From Phycisphaerales bacterium UBA7800 (GTDB taxonomy: Bacteria; Planctomycetota; Phycisphaerae; Phycisphaerales; Phycisphaeraceae): a DNA stretch of 64,000 bases. The stretch covers positions 19,550-83,549 of the forward strand of contig DLCK01000066.1 of the NCBI GenBank assembly GCA_002480565.1, read 5' to 3'. Positions 41,634 through 50,153 of this stretch are shown in pieces (within the stretch, counting starts at the first letter, position 1; each line of letters starts with the position of its first letter). The translations under genes were made by a program, and so were the position numbers. The notes beneath the pieces are model-generated. The model did no database searches. It worked only from the letters and a program-made list of their open reading frames with translations, and had not been told where the DNA came from.

Positions 41634-42839
41634 ATGGGCGAAGACAAGATATTGTGGATTGTTGTCATGACTCGTCCGGCAATTCCCGGCAAGGTCAAGA
41701 CACGCCTGGTTGGCGACTTATCCGACCAGCAGGCCGCCGATATCCATATGGCTTTGATGCAATGCGTGATGACACGTTTATCGCGGATTTATAATCAGAT
41801 ACAGGATCAACCCGTGCGGTTTGGCCTGGCGATTGATGGTGGGCCGACGGCTTGGGACGCTAGCATCGCTCATGAACCCTGGGAGTTACTGGATCAAGGC
41901 CAAGGCGATCTGGGCCAGCGACTTGAGCATGTTTGGGAACACATTGGCAAAGGTCCGGTGATGTTCTTTGGGATTGACAGTCCTGATGTGCCGCGTGTGG
42001 ATTTGGAGAATATGATCCACGTCCTGAGTCGCGCCGACGCCGTTTTGGGGCCCGTTGCCGACGGTGGTTATTGGACGCTTGCCGCCCGTGAATTCCTGCC
42101 TCAGTTGCTCATGGGGATCGACTGGGGCTCGGCAAATGTGTACCATCAGACGATTGAGGCAGCACGTGAAGCACGAATCGATCTGGCCAGCGGGGCTCAT
42201 TGGTACGATGTGGATACGCCTGCCGACCTGGCCGCATTGCGTCAGCGGTTGGAAGTGACACATGATGCAGACCTCATTGCGCTACGGGATCAACTCGACG
42301 CGATTTGTAAGGACAATATAGACATGAACACGACATCACAAACACCCGAATCAACTCAGGCAGGGGCATCCGACCAGATGGATCTCTCAACTTCGACCAT
42401 TCTTGTCGTCGATGACAACGCTCAGAACGTCGAACTCATTCAAGCGTATCTCGAAGAACTCGGCTGTAAGACGTTTGTGGCATACGATGGTTTGGAAGCG
42501 ATGCAATGGATTGAAAACGTCGACAATCCCATGCCGGACTTGATTCTTCTGGATGTGATGATGCCACGCATGAGTGGTTTTGAAGTCTGCTCCAAGCTCA
42601 AGGAAGACCCCAACACCCGTGCGATTCCAATCATGATGGTCACCGCACTCAACGAACTGGGCGACATCGAACGCGGTGTTGAATCCGGCACAGACGACTT
42701 CGTCACCAAACCCGTTAACAAACTTGAGTTACTCACACGCGTTAAATCTTTGCTGCGCGTCCGACACCTTAAGCGTGAACTCGACCGCACCATGGCCTAC
42801 ATTCAGGACATCGAAAAACGCGAAACCTCCGACGAGTAA
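41634..42839 (+). CDS. Fusion of DUF2064/TIGR04282-type glycosyltransferase and response-regulator receiver domain
   Basis: A 401-residue single frame. Residues ~5-205 match DUF2064 (TIGR04282, GT-A-like nucleotidyl/glycosyl transferase): MTRPAIPGKVKTRLVGDLS, FFGIDSPDVPRVDLE, VLGPVADGGYWTLA, HWYDVDTPADLAALR. Residues ~255-385 are a receiver domain: STILVVDDNAQNVELI, DLILLDVMMPRMSGFEVC (phospho-Asp) and DDFVTKPVN (Lys). The REC part could also be made alone from an internal ATG at 42324 with AAGGA ~10 nt upstream. I know no precedent for this domain pair. A phosphorylation-controlled sugar transferase, or two genes fused by loss of a stop, are both possible. Confidence 0.8.
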   Translation: MGEDKILWIVVMTRPAIPGKVKTRLVGDLSDQQAADIHMALMQCVMTRLSRIYNQIQDQPVRFGLAIDGGPTAWDASIAHEPWELLDQGQGDLGQRLEHVWEHIGKGPVMFFGIDSPDVPRVDLENMIHVLSRADAVLGPVADGGYWTLAAREFLPQLLMGIDWGSANVYHQTIEAAREARIDLASGAHWYDVDTPADLAALRQRLEVTHDADLIALRDQLDAICKDNIDMNTTSQTPESTQAGASDQMDLSTSTILVVDDNAQNVELIQAYLEELGCKTFVAYDGLEAMQWIENVDNPMPDLILLDVMMPRMSGFEVCSKLKEDPNTRAIPIMMVTALNELGDIERGVESGTDDFVTKPVNKLELLTRVKSLLRVRHLKRELDRTMAYIQDIEKRETSDE

Positions 42840-42868
42840 ATCAATCGCTTTAAGAAATAGATAAAACA

Positions 42869-42905
42869 ACACGCGTCACATCACAATGACATGGCGCGTG
42901 TTTTT
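42869..42905 (+). terminator. Rho-independent terminator
   Basis: ACACGCG (42869-42875) pairs with CGCGTGT (42895-42901) and is followed by TTTTT. It ends the DUF2064-REC transcript, 29 bp after the stop codon. Confidence 0.75.
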
Positions 42906-42911
42906 ATATCC

Positions 42912-42956
42912 AAATAGCTGCGACATTGCGTGTCGTTGATGCATCATTGGTCGCGT
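42912..42956. repeat. Dispersed short repeat, copy B
   Basis: Matches 5765-5813: AAATAGCTGCGACA, a shortened loop, then TGTCGTTGATGCATC and a related tail. As in copy A it lies between two converging gene ends, here just after the terminator at 42869. Confidence 0.45.
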
Positions 42957-44027
42957 TTACCACTTCATAATCGACTTGATTTCACCGGTGAGTTGGTCTG
43001 CCATCTTCTGCATCTTGCTGTTAGCCGGGTGCCAGTGTCCGCCGATGTCTTCGTTGACGCCGTTGTAGCCGGGGAAAGTGACTGCATGGATTGCATCATC
43101 TTCTGATGCCAGATCCGCCAGCCAATCACTGATGGGTTGTTGAGCCATCGGGCCGATGCATGCAAAAATCTGCACCTTGGGATAAGCAGCCTTGAGTCGA
43201 TCAACTGTCTTGCGGTAGGCGCCGACGAAGTTTTCCTTGGTTAACTCCGGTTTTTGATCCTTGCCACGATACAAGTCATTGGTCCCCAGATTAATGATCA
43301 CCACGTCCGGCACGTAGCTGGCCATCTCCCAAGTCTGCTTATCGTTAAGTGGCAATACCCGGTCAAACAACACAGGAATCGTACCTTGGCCAGGCACATC
43401 ATTGATTCCACGATTGCGGTACATGCCACGTCCTGACCAGCAGATCATCATGATGTCCGCGTCGACCTGTCGGGCAGTAATCGCGGCATAGGACATGTAA
43501 CCATTTTCGTTTTCAGCCGTATTGCCTTTGGATCGGTCGGACTCTTCACTGCCATATGCGCAGGTGATTGAATCACCAAGCACCATCAGCTTACGCTTTG
43601 CTTGAGGTATCGGCAAAAGCTTGGCACCCTCGGAGAGTTCAAAGCCGTTAAACGTGGTCTGACCGAAGTAGGCTTCGGTGCGTTGAAAGAGTTCGACCTG
43701 ATGTTCACCGGGCGAAAGGTTTTGGGCAAGGTTATAGGTTGATTCATTGGGCGTGACAAAGATTACATGGGTCGGCTCGCCATCGACAATCACCTGCAAC
43801 GCGATCTTTTTACTTTTGGTCGTCAGCTTGGCGGTGATGGACGTCCCGACAAATCGGCAACGGATATTGCTTCCCGTCCAACCAAAAGTTTTATCAGCCG
43901 TGAAGCGACCGACATATTGGATGTGTGCATCGTCCGGCAAGACGACAACCGACTCTGCCCAAACAGTCGCAGAGCAGATGGACAGCAGTAACAGCATTAC
44001 GATTCGAGAACAGCGTGTGTTGAGCAT
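42957..44027 (-). CDS. Secreted SGNH/GDSL esterase, CE2-like
   Basis: A 356-residue secreted enzyme with signal peptide (MLNTRCSRIVMLLLLSICSATVWA). Residues ~30-130 form a beta-sandwich as in carbohydrate esterase family 2 (YVGRFTADKTFGWTGSNIRCRF; GEHQVELFQRTEAYFGQTTFNGF). The SGNH hydrolase domain has MVLGDSITCAYG (Ser), VIINLGTNDLYRG (Asn) and GGHWHPANSKMQKMADQL (catalytic His). CE2 enzymes remove acetyl groups from plant or algal polysaccharides, so this fits the CAZyme content of the region. Monocistronic. Confidence 0.87.
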   Translation of the reverse strand: MLNTRCSRIVMLLLLSICSATVWAESVVVLPDDAHIQYVGRFTADKTFGWTGSNIRCRFVGTSITAKLTTKSKKIALQVIVDGEPTHVIFVTPNESTYNLAQNLSPGEHQVELFQRTEAYFGQTTFNGFELSEGAKLLPIPQAKRKLMVLGDSITCAYGSEESDRSKGNTAENENGYMSYAAITARQVDADIMMICWSGRGMYRNRGINDVPGQGTIPVLFDRVLPLNDKQTWEMASYVPDVVIINLGTNDLYRGKDQKPELTKENFVGAYRKTVDRLKAAYPKVQIFACIGPMAQQPISDWLADLASEDDAIHAVTFPGYNGVNEDIGGHWHPANSKMQKMADQLTGEIKSIMKW

Positions 44028-44456
44028 GGATGGATTGCCTTTGCATTGCGTTGAACATGGGAAGGGCAGACTGTCTGTTTAATGAAAGTCTGACGGACTG
44101 CGGAATGATATGAGTATAGATTGCTTGTCTGCGCTTTCAATTGTCGTTACCAGCAGATGGCATTTACCCAAAAACGAAGGGAATGCATAAAGGTTTAAAT
44201 AAATTGCAAAAATTAGGTTGACTGTTCATCACTGTGCTGCTTACTTTTTTTTAAATCACGCAGGGCAGACTTCTCTGAGCGTCATCTTCAGCCATCAATC
44301 GTTTGGCTTTGACTAGATCAGGACTGCGTCAGTTTAAGGTCTGTTTTTGCTTCTCCGGGCATGATTGCGTTTGAATGATCTGATCGAAATGTATTCACCT
44401 TTTCGGTGTGCTATCGCTGCGCCTTGACTTTGTTCACCTCTATCTACGGAGACCGC
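44028..44456. other. Intergenic region upstream of the LEPR protein gene
   Basis: A 429-bp divergent gap. It holds the promoters of both neighbours, presumably, but no convincing -35/-10 pair, RNA structure or ORF could be picked out. Confidence 0.4.
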
Positions 44457-47400
44457 ATGAAACGCCTATTACGCCTTAAAAAACGCAAACAAAACCGACG
44501 TAAAAAAACGCCTGTCTATGTCCAGAACCTTGAACCTCGCCAACTGCTGTCTGCGGTGATGTTCGACGGTGATCTCAGTGGTGCCTGGGCCACTGTCGAG
44601 AACTGGGAGAACGACACGATGCCATCAAGTGGTGACACTGCCACATTTGATGGCAATAGTCCCAATACTGCCATCACACTTTCGAGTAATACAACAATAT
44701 CCAGTTTGAACTTCCTTTCCGGTGCGTCGGCATACACGCTGTCCAACAAGCGTTTTGACATTTACTCCGTGGTTGTCGACAGCGGTGTGACCAACGATCA
44801 AACGGTTAATTCAGTCCTCAAAGGACACAGCAATTTTACCGCAACCAATAACGGTACAGGTGATTTATTGCTCAGCAGCTATGCCAATACCAGTGGCGAT
44901 AAGGAGTCGCATTACGCACATACCATCAACGCTCAAGGTGATATCACATTCCGTGGTAATGTCACCACCGGCGGAAGAACCTTTCAGGTCACCAAAACCG
45001 GTGCAGGGACGCTGGCCTATGAAGCAACCTTTGATTTTAATCTGGGACATCGTGCCAACGGGGCTGTCGAACAATCCAAATTTATCATCAACGATGGCAC
45101 ACTCGACATCTCGCAGATGACGCTCAGATTTGAAACCAATACCGGTAGCGGCAGTATCGACCCGGCAGCACTTACCAACTCAAGCTACGTCCTTGTGGAC
45201 TACGCAGCCGGTGATGTCATTGTGGATAGCACCAATATCTTCGGAACCGTAAACAATCTCCCCGACGGTTTTGAAATCTTCCATGACACTGCCAATAGCC
45301 AAATCCGCTTGCAGCAAATCCAAGGCATCCCCGGGCAATGGATCGGCGACGTCAGTGGCACCTGGCAGACCGTCGAAAACTGGGTAGATGATGACAAACC
45401 CGGTGGAGGCGAAACCGCATACTTCGGGGACCTGTCTCAAACCACAACCATATCACTGACAAGTAACGTCACCATCAGCCAACTCAATTTCATGGATGGT
45501 GCCCTGGCACATACCTTCAATAGCAAGCGATTCGATATCCAATCCATCATCGTCGAAGATGGGGTGACTCAGGATCAGGAAATCAATTCACTGCTCAAAG
45601 GCTCCGGCGGTTTCACCGCTCGGAATCTAGGCAGTGCTGATTTGTTCCTGGGCTCCTATTCCAACACGGGGGGTGATAAAACATCAACCTATACCCATAC
45701 CATCGAAGCAGTGGGCGATATCACCTATGAAGGTTCCGTCACCACAGGCGGACGGACTTTCAAGTTCGTCAAAACCGGCACAGGGACTTTGTCCTATCTT
45801 TCCACCGTCGATTTTAACCTTGGGTACAACGGGACATCACTTGAACAAACCAAGTTTGTCATTAACGAAGGCACACTCGACATCTCGCAGATGACGCTCA
45901 AGTTTGAAACCAATACCGGCAGTGGTGCGATTGATCCAGCAAACCTCACCGCGGGTACCTATGTCCTTGTGGACTACTCCGGTGGCGGTAGCGTGATCAC
46001 CGACAGTACCAACATCTTTGGCAATGTCTCGGCAGTTCCCGATGGTTTTGAAATTGTCCATGATTCAGCCAACAGTCAGATCCTCCTGCAGCGTTCAGTC
46101 ACCGGCATCTATGTCATGGCAGGGGGCACCGGTGATGGTTCCTCGTCTTCCAGTCCATTGGGTGTGGCGAACATGGCGGCACTGGAAACGGCGTGGAATA
46201 ATCTCAATCCCGGGGAAACGCTTTACCTGATTAACTCCGCAGCATTGCAGGGTAGCAACTTCAGTAACAGCACCTTCGACTTGAATTCAGGCGGTGATGT
46301 GGTTGACGGCCAAGTACGCTACAAATCACTTGTCGGTATTGCGGATAGCAATGGTGTGCTGCCGACTCTTACTGGTACATGGAACAAGGGATCAGGCTCC
46401 GCATCAACGCGCGGGATCAAGATCGACAACGGCGTGAGTCATATCAAAGTCGAAAACATCAACATCTCCCACTATGAAATGGGTGTCCAACTCAATAACT
46501 CCAACAAGTCTTCAAGCTCACAGGTGGATTGGGATATTCATATCACCAACGTTCATATCACTTCCGTACGTGAAGGCTTTAATATTGACGGTGGCGCACA
46601 AGGTAGTGACGGTAATGGTTCAACGAATGTCAGCATTACGGATAGTTCCATCGTTGGCTTTGAAAAACGCGGTGTCCGGATTCGTGATGGTGTTGAGAAT
46701 GTGGTGATCACCAATGTCCTGGCCGATGCAGGAGGAGTGGCATGGGATGGCGAACGTTTTGCAATCGGTTTTGAAGTTTACAAAGTCGATTCAGATGACG
46801 CGCCCAACCGACACATCTACTTTATCAACACCACCGGCCAGAATATCCATGACGATAACGGCGGCGGATACTGGAACGGTGACGGCTATACCGCTGAGGG
46901 CGGTAATGAATACATCTACTATCACGGTGCCAAAGCCTTCAACAACACCGATGGTGGTTTTGATGTTAAAGCCCATCACGTGGAATTCGTCAACACCGTC
47001 TCCATTGGCAACTATCGCAACTACCGCATCTGGGGCAATGTCGATATCGTCATGGACAACATCCTCTCAGCATGGACATATAAATGGTCCTCAGCTACGC
47101 AGGGCGGTGCAGGCATCTGGCTTGACCCCAATGCTGTGATTACTTTGACCAATTCGACGATCCATAATGTTTCAACAGGTATTGAGATCGACAACGGTGG
47201 GACATCCGGTCTGACTCAGGCGACGATCTCCAACACCATTTTCTCCAATACCAATACCTCTGCCAAAGACTGGACCACAGGCAGCTACTTTGGCACGCCA
47301 GCACGGATCAGCTATTCATCTTCCACGGTGAAACTATTTGGGAAAGCCAGTGACAGTCTGACCAATACCACGGTCAACCCAATGTTTGTCGATGCAGATG

Positions 47401-47537
47401 ATTTGGATGATACTGATGGTGATGGGCGTTACTTCTTGGGGACTTCAGTCATCTGGGACTTTATTGATGATGCCTTTGACGCACAGGACAGCAGCTATGC
47501 AGGATTGGGTTTTGATAACGATCAGCCGTTGCCCTGA
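44457..47537 (+). CDS. Large extracellular beta-helix protein with LEPR-motif N-terminus
   Basis: A 1026-residue protein from the ATG at 44457 (GGAG upstream). It starts with a very basic stretch (KRLLRLKKRKQNRRKKT) and then NLEPRQLLSA, the planctomycete-type LEPR-RLL motif found near the N-terminus of exported proteins. Two tandem ~260-residue repeats follow (WATVENWENDTMPSSGDTA and WQTVENWVDDDKPGGGETA), each with VTTGGRTF and TLDISQMTL, like autotransporter-associated beta-strand repeats. From ~residue 560 a right-handed beta-helix of pectate-lyase type follows (VENINISHYEMGVQLNNS; VNTVSIGNYRNYRIWGN). It is probably a surface polysaccharide-binding protein or lyase. No catalytic assignment. 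Confidence 0.8.
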   Translation: MKRLLRLKKRKQNRRKKTPVYVQNLEPRQLLSAVMFDGDLSGAWATVENWENDTMPSSGDTATFDGNSPNTAITLSSNTTISSLNFLSGASAYTLSNKRFDIYSVVVDSGVTNDQTVNSVLKGHSNFTATNNGTGDLLLSSYANTSGDKESHYAHTINAQGDITFRGNVTTGGRTFQVTKTGAGTLAYEATFDFNLGHRANGAVEQSKFIINDGTLDISQMTLRFETNTGSGSIDPAALTNSSYVLVDYAAGDVIVDSTNIFGTVNNLPDGFEIFHDTANSQIRLQQIQGIPGQWIGDVSGTWQTVENWVDDDKPGGGETAYFGDLSQTTTISLTSNVTISQLNFMDGALAHTFNSKRFDIQSIIVEDGVTQDQEINSLLKGSGGFTARNLGSADLFLGSYSNTGGDKTSTYTHTIEAVGDITYEGSVTTGGRTFKFVKTGTGTLSYLSTVDFNLGYNGTSLEQTKFVINEGTLDISQMTLKFETNTGSGAIDPANLTAGTYVLVDYSGGGSVITDSTNIFGNVSAVPDGFEIVHDSANSQILLQRSVTGIYVMAGGTGDGSSSSSPLGVANMAALETAWNNLNPGETLYLINSAALQGSNFSNSTFDLNSGGDVVDGQVRYKSLVGIADSNGVLPTLTGTWNKGSGSASTRGIKIDNGVSHIKVENINISHYEMGVQLNNSNKSSSSQVDWDIHITNVHITSVREGFNIDGGAQGSDGNGSTNVSITDSSIVGFEKRGVRIRDGVENVVITNVLADAGGVAWDGERFAIGFEVYKVDSDDAPNRHIYFINTTGQNIHDDNGGGYWNGDGYTAEGGNEYIYYHGAKAFNNTDGGFDVKAHHVEFVNTVSIGNYRNYRIWGNVDIVMDNILSAWTYKWSSATQGGAGIWLDPNAVITLTNSTIHNVSTGIEIDNGGTSGLTQATISNTIFSNTNTSAKDWTTGSYFGTPARISYSSSTVKLFGKASDSLTNTTVNPMFVDADDLDDTDGDGRYFLGTSVIWDFIDDAFDAQDSSYAGLGFDNDQPLP

Positions 47538-47585
47538 TGAATTGATCATGGCTTGAAAGCTTATATATAGATTGGATTACATATC

Positions 47586-47619
47586 AAAGGCGTGTCACTG
47601 ATTGTGGCACGCCTTTTTT
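47586..47619 (+). terminator. Rho-independent terminator
   Basis: A 13-bp stem: AAAGGCGTGTCAC (47586-47598) pairs with GTGGCACGCCTTT (47604-47616), one G-T wobble, 5-nt loop, then T6. Ends the LEPR gene transcript. Confidence 0.85.
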
Positions 47620-48118
47620 GCTGCGCATTGTCGCAGGTTGGTTTGTATCGAATATATCGAGTTTGGCAGTTGGGTGTGTTGTGTGAGTTTGTGCGTTCTG
47701 TGTGATTTGTCGCGTGTTTTTCGACTGTGCAGAACATGCCGTGTACCGAAGTGATATTTGGCAATGTTTATATACAGGCTCCTGATTCCTTTGATTCAGA
47801 ACGTCGATCAGTTTCAAGCCAAGCCAAGGTTGGATGACTCCGACAGGCATGGCGGCTTAAGTCTGCGGTTCGCTACCGCAACCCAAAGTGTGAAAGTCAG
47901 AAGCACTGAGTACCCTGCGGACTTCTGATTAAGGCGTTACGGGCGGAGGCCCCGGGCGTTGTTGGATGAAACGAAATAGACAGGGAAATTTTTTACCAAC
48001 AATCGGAGGCTACTGGCGATCAAGACTCGAAAAATCAGGCACCATCAGACTCATGTATTAACAAAGAAGGTTCATCGAGTAATGGTTGCCATCGCCAACA
48101 GCCCAGGGAGAAACTCAA
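47620..48118 (+). other. Long flagellin leader / intergenic region
   Basis: About 500 bp without a credible ORF. A GCGGT/ACCGC hairpin lies at about 47858-47872 and an AGTCAGAAG/CTTCTGATT pairing at about 47896-47931. The structure suggests a folded 5' leader, but it does not match a riboswitch class I can recognise. No confident sigma-28 or sigma-54 promoter seen. Confidence 0.35.
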
Positions 48119-49603
48119 ATGACAACTATCAACACCAACGTCAGCTCACTCATCGGTCAACGCATTTTGCAATCCAATAACAAAGGTCTTAGCCAGTCAC
48201 TTGAACGTCTGAGCACCGGCCTGAAAATCAACCGTGGTTCCGATGGCCCCGCAGGTTTGATCGCCAGCGAATCACTTCGCAGCGAAAAGGAAAAAATCTC
48301 GGCTGCCATCGGTAACGCCGAACGTGCCGACCAGGTCATCAACATTGCTGAAGGTGGTTTAAACGAAGTCCAAAGCATGCTCACCGAGCTTCAAGGTCTT
48401 GTCAGTGAAACCGCCAATGACACCGGTCTGTCCACGGAAGAAAAAGAAGCCAACCAATTCCAGGTTGACCAGATTCTTCAGACGATTGACCGTATTTCTG
48501 CGACCACCAGTTTTGGCGACGTGAAGTTGCTTAATGGTAGCCAGGATTTCCAGACCAGTTCGGTTCATGCCAACGTGACGGACTTCCAGATCAATGCCGC
48601 CAAGTTTGAAGCAGGTTCTTCAGTAGCCGTTCAGGCTGTGGTCACCGCATCAGCACAACATGCTGGCGTTTTCTTGTCCACCGGCACACTTGACCTGACC
48701 AATGCCACCGACACCTTCTCTTTTGAGTTAGGTAGCACCGAAGGCACACGTGAATTTAGCTTCTCATCCGGTACCACTGCTGCTCAGATGGCTACCACCA
48801 TCAATCAGTTCAAATCAGTGACCGGCGTGTCGGCTGCAGTTGTCTCTGGTGGCATTATGCTCAAGACCGAAGGATACGGTTCTGACGAATTCGTTTCCTT
48901 TGATATCACCAATTTGGCTGGCCAGGCAGGGGATATTTACACCCTTTCGGCAAATGATGATACCAATGTCAATGCCGGCGTCGCTTTGGCTGCGACCACC
49001 TCGGTCCGTGATGAAGGTCAAGACATTGCCGGTATGATCAATGGTACCGTTGCTCGCGGTGATGGCCTGAATATGTCCGTCAGTTCTGACGGATTGGATG
49101 TCGAACTGTCGCTCAACGCCACAGCAGGTAGAGCCCTTGGCACGACTGCGGCCTTGACAGTGACCGGTGGTGGTGCGACCTTCAACATCGGCGCGGAAAT
49201 TAATATGGCTAACCAGATCCGCGTGGGTATGCAAAGTGTTGCAGCACGTAACATCGGTAATTCCACTGATGGCTTCTTAGACTCACTTGCTTCTGGTGGG
49301 ACCAACTCACTGCTTAGCGACAATCTCGATGATGCTCAGAAAATTGTGGATAATGCCATTGACCATGTTTCCAAGATGCGTGGACGTCTGGGTTCAGTGC
49401 AAAGTAATGTGATTGGTTCGACGATTAATTCGTTGAACATCGCTTACGAAAACACGTCGGCCGCAGAATCCGCCATTCGCGATACGGACTTTGCAGAAGA
49501 AACCGCATCGTTGACCCGCAACCAGATTCTGGTCTCCGCGGCAACCAATGTGGTGGCCATGTCCAACGCACGGCCTCAGTCAGTCCTGGGTCTGCTCGGT
49601 TAA
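48119..49603 (+). CDS. Flagellin
   Basis: A 494-residue flagellin from the ATG at 48119 (GGGAG 8 nt upstream). The conserved N-terminal D0/D1 region is INTNVSSLIGQRILQSNN...LERLSTGLKINRGSDGPAGLIASE. The C-terminal D1/D0 region is LRGRLGSVQSNVIGSTINSL-like (KMRGRLGSVQSNV), ...SAAESAIRDTDFAEETASLTRNQILV and ends SVLGLLG. The variable middle (~170-380) is Thr/Ala/Gly-rich. Polymerises into the filament after export by the flagellar type III system. Strongly related to the flagellin at 50154. No other flagellar gene is in the window. Confidence 0.95.
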   Translation: MTTINTNVSSLIGQRILQSNNKGLSQSLERLSTGLKINRGSDGPAGLIASESLRSEKEKISAAIGNAERADQVINIAEGGLNEVQSMLTELQGLVSETANDTGLSTEEKEANQFQVDQILQTIDRISATTSFGDVKLLNGSQDFQTSSVHANVTDFQINAAKFEAGSSVAVQAVVTASAQHAGVFLSTGTLDLTNATDTFSFELGSTEGTREFSFSSGTTAAQMATTINQFKSVTGVSAAVVSGGIMLKTEGYGSDEFVSFDITNLAGQAGDIYTLSANDDTNVNAGVALAATTSVRDEGQDIAGMINGTVARGDGLNMSVSSDGLDVELSLNATAGRALGTTAALTVTGGGATFNIGAEINMANQIRVGMQSVAARNIGNSTDGFLDSLASGGTNSLLSDNLDDAQKIVDNAIDHVSKMRGRLGSVQSNVIGSTINSLNIAYENTSAAESAIRDTDFAEETASLTRNQILVSAATNVVAMSNARPQSVLGLLG

Positions 49604-49638
49604 TCACCGAAAAAAACACCCGTAACTTAGCCTTTTAC

Positions 49639-49671
49639 ACACGGCAGTCCTCGCGACTGCCGTGTTTTTTT
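49639..49671 (+). terminator. Rho-independent terminator
   Basis: ACACGGCAGTC (49639-49649) pairs perfectly with GACTGCCGTGT (49655-49665), 5-nt loop, then a run of T. It separates the two flagellin transcripts. Confidence 0.88.
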
Positions 49672-50153
49672 ATGCGCGCTGACCGTTTAATTGATTATCA
49701 GACCAAAAAGCCCCTTGCAAGACAGATAATTCGTTGACTTGTTCAGTTGTGATTATTGGGGTGTTGAATTTCAAAAACAACTTGTTTTTCAGTGTTTTTT
49801 GTGTTTGCGAGTCGCTAAATAAAACATATGGGACTTTCCGGGGGTCCGATAAGAAACTTTCGAAACGGACGCTGATTGATTTACCTCTCACTTCCCGAAA
49901 TACAGTTTCAGAACGAGAGTTCTCGGGACTCGACAAAACAGCCTGGTCTTAAAAGCCCAATCTAAGAGCACAAGAAAAAGACGCTCAAAAGAGAAGGCAC
50001 AACACCAGGAGGTCACGGCCGGCCGCTTGTTTTCAGAGTTCTGTGTACACGCATCAGTACCGATCGGAGTGATTCGGGACAAACGTTCAAGGCATGGATG
50101 CCGGACAGTTAATCGAGCATGTTGCTCAAAAAGATCACGGAGGACCGACAACC
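49672..50153 (+). promoter_or_regulatory. Leader region of the second flagellin with a possible sigma-28 box
   Basis: A 482-bp region without a credible gene. TCCGATAA at 49845-49852 is close to the sigma-28 -10 consensus GCCGATAA, but no TAAA box lies at the standard 15-bp spacing (nearest is 21 bp), so the promoter call is weak. GTCCG (49844) can pair with CGGAC (49866). If it is the promoter, the flagellin mRNA has a ~300-nt 5' leader. Confidence 0.35.

Noticed and set aside
47600..47622. TGGCACG...TTGC resembling a sigma-54 promoter before the first flagellin
   Set aside because: The spacing between the GG and GC elements is 2 bp too long, and the sequence is half of the perfect terminator hairpin of the LEPR gene (47586-47619).
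47800..47960. Possible cyclic-di-GMP (GEMM) riboswitch in the flagellin leader
   Set aside because: The conserved GEMM core and GAAA tetraloop receptor pattern are missing on both strands; only unrelated hairpins were found.
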